From Lineus longissimus (taxonomy: Eukaryota > Nemertea > Pilidiophora > Heteronemertea > Lineidae), in the NCBI RefSeq assembly GCF_910592395.1, contig NC_088309.1:13892599-13956598 (forward strand): 64,000 nt of DNA, written 5' to 3'. Below, piece after piece: positions 45,940 to 56,099 of the stretch (position 1 is the stretch's first letter; every line of letters starts with the position of its first letter). Made by a program: the position numbers and the translations under genes. A model generated the notes under the pieces. That model saw nothing but the letters and a program-made list of their open reading frames with translations. It was not told the origin of the DNA and searched no databases.

Positions 45940-46413
45940 ATTTGTCTGTTTCTGCATCTGAACTCTTCAATTTCTGCAATACCCTACATTGGTCAGGCTT
46001 CAGTCACCTTTGGTAGCAAACTGCAAAAGCTGTTCAAGGCCAAATTCTTCATAGATATCAAGATAGTATACACATCATTTAAGGTCAAGAACTATTTCTC
46101 TCTGAAAAGCCGTACTCCCCTGCCCCTGGTCGCAAATGTTGTTTACCAATTTCAATGTTCGCGTGATGCGAACCTAACCTATATAGGTAAAACAAAGCGA
46201 CATTTGACCACCAGGGTCAGTGAACATGGCAAATCAGGAGCACCTTCTGCCATTAGGGAACACCTGGATGCCTGTAGGTCGTGCGAATCCAACTTCTCGA
46301 TTGAGAATTTCAAAGTTGTAGATACTGCAAGAAATGAGTTTCAATGTTCCATCAAAGAGGCAATACATATCAAAATCAAAAAGCCAATTCTAAACACCCA
46401 ATTGTCAACTTAA
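45940..46413 (+). pseudogene. Penelope-like element C-terminus with GIY-YIG endonuclease
   Basis: The reading begins at about residue LNSSISAIPYIG and has SKLQKLFKAKFFIDIKI, then VKNYFSLKSRTPLPLVANVV, then YQFQCSRDANLTYIGKTKRH and TTRVSEHGKSGAPSAI. Tyr-x-Phe-x-Cys ahead of TYIGKT and an Arg and Glu-His further on is the GIY-YIG nuclease pattern of Penelope-like elements. The C-terminus is EAIHIKIKKPILNTQLST. The reverse transcriptase is missing, cut away where the DUF7869-type element begins. In an intact element this nuclease makes the target cut used for reverse transcription. Confidence 0.78.
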
Positions 46414-46526
46414 GGGTTGTGATATTTTCTACAACTATTCTAAATTTAGCTCACTTATAATTACTCAAGCATTGCATAATGTATAATAGTATGTACGTCA
46501 CCAGTCTATGGTTCTCATTCAGTCTT

Positions 46527-46571
46527 GTATACCGCCTGATGAGGGTTCGAGCGAACCGAAATCGATCGTGG
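46527..46571 (+). ncRNA. Hammerhead-ribozyme-like motif (right arm)
   Basis: CTGATGA (46,536-46,542) is followed by a 5-bp stem II (GGTTC/GAACC, loop GAGC), GAAA (46,558-46,561) and ATCGATC followed by GTGG. Stem I would be CCGC (46,532-46,535) with GTGG (46,568-46,571). Stem III is the palindrome ATCGAT with no loop, so it would form best between two transcripts or two copies. One extra G (46,543) sits between CTGATGA and stem II. Penelope-like elements are known to carry hammerhead motifs with minimal stem III near their ends. Predicted cleavage follows C46,567. Activity is untested. Confidence 0.55.
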
Positions 46572-46681
46572 AATATGTATATAGTGTAAATAAACGTCTA
46601 CATCATGAAGATGTTAGCAACTTTCATTGCGTATATATGGTTGTATCGCTATCTGGACTCCCTCCCCAAGTCACACTTAAG

Positions 46682-46965
46682 ACACGGTAGTTAAAATTAC
46701 AACTGGTCAATAGCGATAAGGTAGTGTATTACAATTCCCAACCATCCTGAGCTTGTTGTAGACAAGCCCATAGTGCTTTGTTTGTGTAACAGATGCTAAA
46801 GTGGCATTTTTTTCCTCACAATCTTGTTAGGGTATGTATTAGCCACCAAGTCTGTTGAATTTGTTTTGACCATATCAGCCATTGTACGGAAATTTATTAT
46901 TTCCGATGCTGCATAGTTAAGGGTAAACCCTTTGACTTTGCAGGTTACCTTACCCTTTTTTGCTC
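46682..46965. other. Spacer, nothing recognised
   Basis: About 280 bp between the Penelope composite and the first satellite-bearing element. No coding or repeat signal is seen. Confidence 0.4.
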
Positions 46966-46967
46966 AC

Positions 46968-48372
46968 CGTAGGGGAGTCTATACAATACCGCAGTGTCCG
47001 TCGTCCGTCGTCCGTCGTCGTCTGTCGTCCGTCGTCGTCGTATCCTGTTTCAAAAACAGTGGCACGTTTCTTAACCGCTAGGCCTATGAACTTGTAACTT
47101 TGTACACCGGATTCCCTTGGTCAGATGATCTGTGACACTAAATTTCGGTCCGCTCTGATTTTTGATTTGGCCACCAGGGGGCCGAATGCAGATATCTAAA
47201 AAGTGTGATATCTCGCTTATTAATGACTTGTTTGGAATGAAATTTTTGTGGTAGGTACTCATAGCAAGGATACATCATATATCTTACGGGTTTTTAATTT
47301 GACCTACTTTTCAAGGTCACAGGGGTCAAATGGCGTAAATTGGCTGTTTCAGTGTAACTATGGCACGTTTCTTAACCACTAAAGCTATGAACTTGAAACT
47401 TAGTACATATAACCCCCTATATCACATAGCCTCTGGTACTGAATTTCAGTTTGATCTGATCCTCGACTTTGCCACCAGGGGGCCAAAAGTGGAAATCTAA
47501 AAAGTGTGATATCTCGCTTATAAGTGACTTGTTTTCGATAAAGTTTTTATGTTAGGTACTCTTAGGAAGAATACATCACAGGTCTTACGAGTTTTCAATT
47601 TGACCTACTTTTCAGGGTCACAGAGGTCAGATGGCGTAAATTGGCCGTTAGAGTGTAAACTATGGCACGTTTCTTAACCAGTAAAGCTATGAACTTGAAA
47701 CTTGGTGCATATAACCCCCTACATCAGATAACCTTTGATGCCGAATTTTGGCCTGATCTGATTTTTTATTCCGCCACCAGGGGGCCATAATGGAAAAAGG
47801 AAGAAGTGCAATATCTTGCTCATTTGAGTGAATTGTTTTTATGGCAGGGACTTCTAGCAAGGATACACCACATATCCTACGATTTTTGGATTTGACCTCC
47901 TTTTCTAGGTCACAGAGGTCAAATGGCGTAAATTGGCCATTAGAGTGTAACTATGGCACGTTTCTTAACTGCTGAAGCTATGAACTTGAAAGTTGGTACA
48001 TGTAACCCCCTACATCAGATAATCTCTGACATCGAATTTTGGCCTGATCTGATTCTTGATTTGGCCACCAGGGGGTCAAAACTGAAAAAGTAGGACGTGC
48101 AATATCTCGCATATTAATGACTTTTTTTCGATGATTTTTTATTGCAGGGACTCTTGGCAATCACACGATATTGATTTTGTTGATGTCATAGACAATTATT
48201 GGTTGGATCATAAACTTATATATACTGCCCTGTCTTATTACTTGACATCAATACACATCTAAAAAAGTCTTCATGCCTGATTGTGTTCACCATATTCACC
48301 TCTAAATTAAGCATGATCCTGCCTACTAAAAGATGTATACGGTGAGCACAATGGCCCCTGGCCGTTTCATTA
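46968..48372. mobile_element. Satellite-bearing element with endonuclease remnant (copy 1)
   Basis: It starts TGCTCACCGTA and ends TATACGGTGAGCA, so the ends are inverted. After a GTCCGTCGTC microsatellite (46,992-47,042) come four units of about 300 bp; the marker TGGCACGTTT recurs near 47,061, 47,361, 47,663 and 47,954. Each unit has a GGCCACCAGGGGGCC-type block and AGGTCACAGAGGTCA. After the last unit, 48,170-48,250 reads FVDVIDNYWLDHKLIYTALS, the EEP endonuclease C-terminus, with Leu in place of the Ser of SDH. I interpret it as a non-autonomous relative of the Helentrons. Confidence 0.6.
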
Positions 48373-49990
48373 CCCCTCAGCCCAAATGGGCTAGAGGGGT
48401 ATTGTCGTTACGTGCGCCGTCTGTCCGGGCGGGCGGGCGTCTGCTACTTGGTTTCCGTTGATTTCTAGGAGAACGGCTTTGACAATCAATTCAATTTTTG
48501 GTATGTACATTGGGGGTGACTAGAGGAAGGTTCCTTTCGAAAACGGGCTTGTTCCGATTATCAATATGGCCACCAGGGCGGCATTTGAAATTGGTTTCCG
48601 TCAATTTCGAGGAGAACCGTTTGTACGATCAAATTCATTTTTGGTATGTACATTGGCGGTGACTAGAGGAAGGTTCCTTTCGAAAACCGGCTTGTTCCGA
48701 TTATCAATGTGGCCACCAGGGCGGCGTGTTTGAAATTGGTTTCCGTCACTTTCGAGGAGAACCATTCGTCCGATCAAATTCATTTTTTGTATGTACGTTG
48801 GGGGTGACTAGAGGAAGGTTCCTTTCGAAAACATATTTGTTCTGATTCTCAATTTGGTCACCAGGGCGTCGTGCTTGAAATCAGTTTCCGTCCATTTCAA
48901 GGAGAACTGTTCGTCCGATTAAGTTCATTTTTAGTATGTACGTTGAGGGTGAGTAGAGGGAGGTTCGTTTCGAAAACGGGCTTGTTCCGATTATCTATAT
49001 GGCCACTAGGGCGGCGTGCTTGAAATTGGTTTCCGTCAATTTCGAGGAGAACAGTTTGTCCGATCAAATTCATTTTTGGTATGTAAGTTGGGGGTGACTA
49101 GAGGAAGGTTCCTTTCGAAAATGGCTCGTTCTGATTCTCAATATGGTCACCACGGCAACGTGCTTGAAATCAGTGTCCGTCAATTTCGAGGAGAACGGCT
49201 TGGAGAATGGAATCAATTTTTACACCTCGGCCAAAATGGGCTAGATGGGTATTGTCATTCCATGCCCCGTCCGTCCGGGCGGGCGGACGGGTGTCTGCTA
49301 CTTGGTTTCCGTCGATTTCTAGGAGAACGGCTTTGACAATCAATTCAATTTTTGGTATGTACATTGGGGGTGACTAGAGGAAGGTTCCTTTCAAAATCAG
49401 GCTTGTTCCGATTATCAATATGGCTACTAGGGCGGCTTGCTTCAAATCGGTTTTCGTCAATTTCGAGGAGAACCGTTCGTCCGATTAAATTCATTTTTGG
49501 TATGTACGTTGGGGGTGACTAGAGAAAGGTTCCTTTTGAAAACGGGCTTGTTCCGATTATCAATATGGCCACTAGGGCGTCTTGCTTGATATCGGTTTCC
49601 GTCAATTTCGAGGAGAACCGTTCGTCCGATTAAATTCATTTTTGGTATGTACGTTGGGGGTGACTAGAGGAAGGTTCCTTTTGAAAACGGGCTCGTTCTG
49701 ATTCTCAAAATGGCCACCAGGGCAACGTGCTTGAAATCGGTTTACATCAACTTCGAGGAGAACGGCTTGGAGGATGGATTCAATTTTTAGTGGGTGTAGG
49801 CCTAATGCAGTTTTGTAAGGGGAAGGTTCCTTTCGAAAATCAGCGCGATTCGCAATTCAATATGGCCGCCACGCTCACATCCTCAAAATAGGTTTCCACA
49901 ATTTTAATTTCCATATGCAAACTAGCCACTCCACTAAGCCAACTTCACCATTACTCACCTTCAACCTTAATAGGCTGAGGGGTTATGCTC
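48372..49990. repeat. 145-bp tandem repeat element with inverted ends
   Basis: It starts ACCCCTCAGCC (about 48,372) and ends GGCTGAGGGGTT (about 49,975). A GC-rich block (GTCCGGGCGGGCGGGCGTC) near 48,425 recurs in variant form near 49,271 and starts a second array. Units contain GGTTTCCGTCAATTTCGAGG, TTGGTATGTACATTGG and GACTAGAGGAAGGTTCC. The marker starts at 48,591, 48,736, 48,881, 49,026 and 49,170, so the period is 145 bp. The layout of inverted ends, GC-rich block, then tandem units parallels the 300-bp family next to it. Confidence 0.75.
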
Positions 49991-50110
49991 GCTTTGCGAT
50001 GCTATTTTTGGTTTTGAAAGCAGAATTTTTGGGTCCTCCTTAACCTTAATAGACAGGGGTTATGCTCGCTTTGCGATGCTATTTTTGGTTTTGAAAGCAT
50101 CATTTTTGGG
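49978..50110. repeat. Short direct duplication at the polymerase fragment edge
   Basis: GGGGTTATGCTCGCTTTGCG, then ATGCTATTTTTGGTTTTGAAAGCA and TTTTTGGGTCCTCC, occurs twice (about 49,982 and 50,056). The second copy runs into the polymerase reading, so its 3' end was locally duplicated. Confidence 0.8.
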
Positions 50111-51280
50111 TCCTCCACTGACAAATGTAGCGATGGTATCACCATCCAATTCATCAGTGAGATCTCCCAGATACCAACCACATTTAGGATTCCACTCGTC
50201 CTCTGAATGAACATATATACAACTGTCTGTATCATAGTACAGAACCCTTTCCCCTAATGGCTGCAAGGTGCTGAGCAATTTCAATCTTGCATGCGCAGTT
50301 GCATGCGAACATAGTGGCAGGCTCAGTGATATACAAGGTCTGCCCTAATCGGGCCAATCGGAAGCCTGTTGCTTTAGCTTCAAAAAAGTATTAATATATT
50401 CCCTGAACAGAGTGGTGGAAGTGTTTTTGAAGTGACAGACCTCATGCACAGCCATCACGACATAGCCCATTTCCACGGCCTTCTGTAATTCCACCGATAC
50501 CCAGGTGCCGTGTAAAGCACGCTCCGAATTTGAATGTGTGCAATTGGTCTGCTGTAGGGTATCGACGCAGGTGCTGCACAGTGGAAATAGCAGTTTGCCA
50601 TAACTCCTGTGCGGCAAGACCTGAATAAATAGTTTACGCGGCGGAAGGACGGTGCATTATTCAGCCTTTCATATTTTTTTACATTGGTGCTCAAATTATC
50701 TGTGAGTATTTTTGGGTGCCCAGTAGGATACTTACAATACTTATTCACCCAGGGGTACAAAGAACAGACATCAAATATTTTATAAATTTCATCCGGACCC
50801 GCCTCATAGTACAGACAGGAAGCTTTTGTGCGGCCACCATAAAACGCATTGCGTGGGTCCAGATGGTCTACAATGGCGAGCTTGGAAATATAATCAGTCA
50901 TCTGAGGTGATGCTTTCAGTAGTTTTTGAAAGTCACACTCCCATATTGTCTCCAGGAGGAAACCTCTTCTGATGAACTCTTGCTCGCGATCAAAGGTTTT
51001 CATTTTTAGCTCGTGCATCGTCATGTCCACAAGGGGTGAGCGCATTTGGCGAAGCTTAAAACATTTATCACAACCGTGGAAAACGCAACCGTAAAATTCA
51101 TACACGGTGTTACCTGCAAAACCTTATGATTACCAATTGACTTCTCACCACCATTCCTAGCATGCTGAATCGCAATGCCCCGGATGGCCATCTTTGTGTG
51201 CCTCATACCACCTGAGGAACACCTCCCTATCTTTTTCCTGCATTCCTTCAGGATCGTAATACTCGACCACCGGGTACTCC
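50030..51280 (-). pseudogene. Protein-primed DNA polymerase B remnant, Polinton/adintovirus-like
   Basis: From upstream: IQHARNGGEKSIGNHKV (about 51,165), EFYGCVFHGCDKC (about 51,095), FYGGRTKASCLYY (about 50,840) and KIFDVCSLYPWVNKYCKYP (about 50,780), which is polymerase motif A (Asp, then SLYP). Further down are FRSCRTGVMANC (zinc-like) and, in another frame, YYDTDSCIYVHS (about 50,225), polymerase motif C. These are hallmarks of type B DNA polymerases of Polintons and adintoviruses. Several frame changes break the reading, the exonuclease part is missing, and both flanks are satellite DNA. It may come from the element at 20.7-27.1 kb or another copy; distance (23 kb) leaves this open. Confidence 0.75.
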
Positions 51281-52099
51281 TTTTTTTTGATTTGACCTTA
51301 TTTTCAAGGTCACAGAGGTCAAATGGTGTGAATTGGCCGATTGTGTGTAACTATGACACGTTTCTTAACCACTAAAGCTATGAACTTTAAACTTGGTACA
51401 CATGACCCCCTAGGTCAGATGACCTGTGACACTGATTTTCAGTCCAGTCTGATACTTAATTTGGCCACCAGGGGGCCAAAACAAAAAATTTGAATAGTGC
51501 CATATCTCGCTTATTACTGATTAGTTTTTGGTAAAAGTTTTATGGTAGATACTCTTAGCAAGGATAAATCACATATGTGGTGGTTTTTGCTTCGACGTAC
51601 TTGTCAAGATCACCGAGGTCAAATGGCGTAAATTGGCCATTTGAGGGTAACTGTGGCACGTTTGTTAACCCCTAAGGCTATGAACTTGAGACTTTGTACA
51701 AAGGACCCCCTAGGTCAGCTGGCCTCTGACCCTGAATTTCAGTCCGGTCTGATTCTCAACTTGGCCACCAGGGGGCTAAAAGTGAAAAGCTAGAAATTGT
51801 GATATCTCGCTCATTAGTGATTCATTTTCAATAACATTTTTGTGGTAGGTTCTCCTAGCAAGGATACATCACATATTATATGAGTTTTTGATTTGACCTG
51901 CTTTTCAAGGTCACAGAGGTCAAATGGCGTGAATTGCACGTTTCTTAACCACTGGAGCTATGAACTTGAAATTTGGTACACGTGACTCCCTACGTCAATG
52001 GCTCCCTACGTCATGTAACCTCGGACACCGAATTTCGATCTGATCTAGTACTCAACTTTGCCACCAGGAGGCCAAAACTAAAATAGGTGAAAAGTGCAA
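51281..52099. repeat. 300-bp satellite units, truncated array
   Basis: Three units of the family seen at 47-48 kb, with GGCCACCAGGGGGCC near 51,463 and 51,763 and AGGTCACAGAGGTCA near 51,307 and 51,908. The array is cut by the pogo-like MITE at 52,102; only a short piece (AAAAAAAGGTCAGC) follows on the other side. Confidence 0.75.
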
Positions 52100-52101
52100 T
52101 A

Positions 52102-53152
52102 CAGTGGAACCGTGGTTGGTGACCACCCCGGTAACGCGACCACCCAGCTAACGCGACCACGATTATCCGGTCCCAAATGGTTTCCTCTCTAATTACCATT
52201 AAGAGACCCCCGCTGAGACGACCACCCCGGTACCCCGACCGCGACCACTTGCTTGGCCGGTCCCAAACTGAAAATAAACCCCGCTAACCCGACCACCAGG
52301 CCTAATTGCCGTAATCGGTCGCGACCGCGGCATAGTAATTAGCACCTCGCTGCCAAGCTTTGTTGAGACGGGGACAATGGCCATGGGAATACATATGAAA
52401 ACAAAAAATACAATGTGATTTTGCAGGTATGATCAATTGTATAAGTGTAAATGAATAAATAAACTTTCCTTTTCTAACGTTTTCATGGTTTGTTTTCATT
52501 ACTGAGCCAGTTCAGTACCAGACATGCGCACTCAGCAGCAGCAAAATCATGTGATTTGCGTGATTTGCATATAAACTTATAATAAACGGCGGGTAGTTTG
52601 AAGACCACACTTATGACAATAACAAGCTTGCGAGATGTTTGAATGTTTTATGATATGGAGAACTTGGTTGATTTACTACAGTATCATTTTATATTTCTTT
52701 AAATATTTTGACTGTAAATAGATTTGATTAAAACTGTAGCATTATTCAACTCATCATACGACAAGTTTACTTCAATCAAACAGTCGGGTACATGGAGGAT
52801 GATTCACCAAATTGCCCGCAAATGCGTCACGTCGGGCAGATAATGAAACTTTGTGGATAAAATGAGTTACAAAATTACCTTTTCTAACTCATTCTGAGAA
52901 TGTTACATGTAATTTTATCGACGAACTGTTCTTGCGAGGCATGATAACAAAACTTTGGAGCGTGCATCATCTCAATCAGGCAGCGTTGCTATGGTAGTAC
53001 AGCATATACACACCATGCAGTCGGCAATTTTGGCGGGAAAAATAATCATGTATTTCGTCTGGGGATTCCCAACCTCGCTAACACGACCACCCCGGTAACA
53101 CGACCACTCCGACCACGGTCCCATGAGTGGTCGTGTTACCGGGGTTCCACTG
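52102..53152. mobile_element. pogo/Tigger-like non-autonomous DNA transposon
   Basis: The ends are CAGTGGAACCGTGGTTGGTG (left) and GTTACCGGGGTTCCACTG (right), inverted and flanked by TA (52,100-52,101 and 53,153-53,154). CAGTGGAAC ends with TA duplication fit the pogo/Tigger group. GACCACCCCGGTAAC-type motifs are repeated near both ends (52,121, 52,215, 53,085). No transposase reading is present in its 1,051 bp. Confidence 0.8.
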
Positions 53153-53334
53153 TAGTTAAAAAAAGGTCAGCTCCCCCAACTTCTTCCATGACAAAATTGT
53201 CCGCAATGTATCAAACTATTTGAAGGCATCACCTTAGTCACAGAAGAAGGAAAATGGGCAAGAAAAGAAGGCATAGGCCGAATCTGAACCAGTTGAAGAA
53301 CATAAGATTCTAAAAAAATTCTAAAAAAATTGTG

Positions 53335-53500
53335 TACTTTTTTACCTATTTATGCCATTTTGTGTACCTTTATTTCCAGTACCTTTTTTTCCGGTACCTT
53401 TATTTCCAGTACTTTTATTTCCTGTACTTTTATTTCCTGTACCTTTATTTCCGTACCTTTTTTTCCTGTACCTTTTTTTCCTGTACCTTTATTACCGTAT
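53335..53500. repeat. Short tandem repeat (TACCTTTATTTCC)n
   Basis: Roughly ten imperfect copies of a 13-17-bp unit, T-rich, with GTAC at unit borders. No coding meaning. Confidence 0.85.
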
Positions 53501-53519
53501 ACCGCCTAGACTAGTAAGC

Positions 53520-54085
53520 CTACCGGTATAATACCTGGTTTTACCTGTAATATTCCTATGTGCAGTGACATGCCTAGCACCGGCTATAACCCGCGGACAC
53601 AGAAGACATTATTCATCTTCTCATCCTCGATCAATTGCTGGCTAAAAAGGCCTAGGCTTTTAGGCCTAGATGTATAATAATATACTCTGTCTGCGGGTTT
53701 AAGCCGGTTGCGGGTCGCCTGCACTTAATACTGAAATAACATTCATTTTGAGGAAAGGGGGCCATTATCAAAGGCCCCTTGTTTTCAGGTATAAAGCGTA
53801 TGCATTAGGCTGTCTAGACTGCTCGACTAAAGCAGCGTCTCAATAGTCCCCACAGAAACAGGATGGGGTGTACATTTCAGAGAGAGACGAAACACGCATA
53901 TCTCCCGGGCATAAGCTTGTCCCTGGTAGATCGGGATGGCCTTACAAGGACAAGGAGAATCCTCGAGACGTCTCGCATGGACATGGCCTGGCGGCTACTA
54001 AAGCTGGTCTACTATTAGGTTAAGGAAATCCTTCCTAATGTGCCTGATTGACTTCGCAGTACAAAAATCCATCCTGGTTTGAGAT
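53520..54085. other. Spacer between repeats
   Basis: No recognisable gene. The right end merges with a diverged first unit of the 148-bp satellite. Confidence 0.4.
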
Positions 54086-54089
54086 GGCA

Positions 54090-54990
54090 TGCAATAGACC
54101 TATCAAGGGTGCCCCAACCAAACAGAGAATACTTCTAGAAGATGTACCTGGTCGATATTACAGTTACAGGGATAGTCTGCTCTGAGGGGCAGGCCTGGTA
54201 GAACTGGATGACATTGCATGCAATAGACCTATCAAGAGTGCCCCCACCTAAAGGAGAATCCTTCTAGAAGATGTCCCTGGTCGATATTACAGTTACAGGA
54301 ATAGTCTCCTCTGAGGGGGCAGGCCTGGTAGAACCCACACCATGGATGACATGGCATGCAGTAGACGTGGGCCTATCAAGGGCGGAGTGCCCCAACCAAA
54401 GGAGAATCCTTCTAGAAGATGTCCCTGGTCGATATTACAGTTACAGGAATAGTCTCCTCTGAGGGGGCAGGCCTGGTAGAACCCACACCGTGGATGACAT
54501 GGCATGCAGTAGACGTAGGCCTATCAAGGGCGGAGTGCCCCAACCAAAGGAGAATCCTTCTAGAAGATGTCCCTGTTCGACATTACAGTTGCATAGATAG
54601 TCTCCTCTGAGGGGGCAGGCCTGGTAGAACCCACACCGTGGATGACATGGCATGCAGTAGACGTAGGCCTATCAAGGGCGGAGTGCCCCAACCAAAGGAG
54701 AATCCTTCTAGAAGATGTCCCTGTTCGACATTACAGTTGCATAGATAGTCTCCTCTGAGGGGGCAGGCCTGGTAGAACCCACACCGTGGATGACATGGCA
54801 TGCAGTAGACGTAGGCCTATCAAGGGCGGAGTGCCCCAACCAAAGGAGAATCCTTCTAGAAGATGTCCCTGTTCAACATTACAGTTGCATAGATAGTCTC
54901 CTCTGAGGGGGTAGGCCTGGTAGAACCTATCCTGGTTGAGATGGCATGCAGTAGACCTATCAAGAGCAGTGCCTCATCCCAAGAGAGAAT
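54090..54990. repeat. 148-bp satellite array, about six copies
   Basis: TCTAGAAGATGTCCCTG recurs at 54,263, 54,411, 54,559, 54,707 and 54,855, exactly 148 bp apart. A diverged copy at 54,133 has a 130-bp spacing. Adjacent central units are nearly identical, which indicates recent amplification. Open readings in the units are by-products of the repeat. Confidence 0.92.
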
Positions 54991-55309
54991 CCAGACAGAA
55001 AGGAAGAACGGATGACAATGACCTAATATGTCCATAACATCTCTGAAGCAAGGCCTATTACTTAAAATGACTTTGCCAGGCCAATATATTTGTACTACAT
55101 GCACATGTACATTGTATCTTTTATCCAGGCTTCAGAATTATGACTGAAGTCTAGCTTGTGTCTGCATGCGATTTGATATCATATTTACGAAATTCGGTTG
55201 ATTTGTCGTGAAACCGGTAGCGCATTTTAGAGACCCCACTGCGGTCTTAGGCTAACTAATCATCAAAAGAAACCAAGGTGATCATTGATAAAATTATTCC
55301 AACCACAGG

Positions 55310-55670
55310 TAGCATCGTTATCGAACAAACCGTCCCGGGTATACCACAATCTCCACTCAACCCTACCCGGGTGACCCGGTATAACGCAACCTCCTAACAA
55401 CATATCACGGACCAGCCCGGTATAATGCAAACTTCATCCAAACCCCACCCGGGCCGCTACTTAGCGCCCCAGTACAACGCAATCTCCCGACAACCTATCA
55501 CGGAGCGGCCCGGTATAACGCCAACACCATCCAACCCTTCCCGGGCCGCTACGTAGCGCCCCGGGACAATGCTATCTCCAAACAGTCTGTCCCAGGCCGC
55601 TACGTAGCGCCCCGGGACAAAGCTATCTCCAAACAATCTTTCCCGGGGCGCTACGTAGCGACCCGGGTCA
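55310..55670. repeat. 51-bp repeats with perfect CGCTACGTAGCG palindrome
   Basis: CGCTACGTAGCG occurs at 55,547-55,558, 55,598-55,609 and 55,649-55,660, 51 bp apart, inside GGGCCGCTACGTAGCGCCCCGGG-like context. A diverged copy (CGCTACTTAGCG) lies at about 55,454. Earlier CCCGGGTATACC and CCCGGTATAACG motifs belong to the same decayed array. The region is GC-rich compared with its surroundings. Confidence 0.8.
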
Positions 55671-56095
55671 CTATCTAGGCCTATTTTACTGCTGGGGTAA
55701 TTAGCGCTATCTATCAATGTGCACCGGGCCAAGAAATTCTTTGTGATTACGACTATTGTCATGGAGTTTTATCTTATTTTGTACCGGGAGTCGACCTTAT
55801 GGACTGTAAGAGCCGTGGTGATGAACTTTTGTTCCACTTTGACCGTGGGTCGCAGATCATTTGATAGGGGCAGTACCGGTATTGGTGTTGGTAGACATAT
55901 GCCGAACCCCAGAAATAATAAATCCCAATCCATTTAATAGACTGTTACTATTGGTAAAATAAATGAAAGTAAAAATCAATGCAACTCAAGAAAGCCCTTC
56001 TTCAGGGAATCACCAGTTTTGGCTATAATACTAGTAAATGTATGTTAAAACGAAATTGCAGTTAAAGTGATGCACACAGTGTGCAAATTATACAT
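55671..56095. other. Spacer, no gene recognised
   Basis: No supported reading or array. Confidence 0.4.
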
Positions 56096-56099
56096 AGTA

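Larger units (their letters stand above)
42560..46681. mobile_element. Composite of inverted Penelope-like arms around a DUF7869-type gene
   Basis: Outer inverted repeats of about 326 bp (about 42,569-42,895 and 46,330-46,655) carry the 3' end of a Penelope-like element, including a hammerhead-like motif. They are bounded by an 11-bp direct repeat, TCACACTTAAG, at 42,560-42,570 and 46,671-46,681, which looks like a target-site duplication of the whole unit. Inside is a second, shorter inverted pair (42,954-42,989 and 45,938-45,973; AATTGAAGAGTTCAG, then GCA, AAAC, GACAAA) with extra GACAAATCC-type motifs behind each end. The inner pair may be the terminal and subterminal repeats of the DUF7869-type element. 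Confidence 0.65.

Noticed and set aside
54271-54801. Repeated 60-72-codon readings on both strands
   Set aside because: Direct products of the 148-bp satellite; no start context, domain or codon signal.
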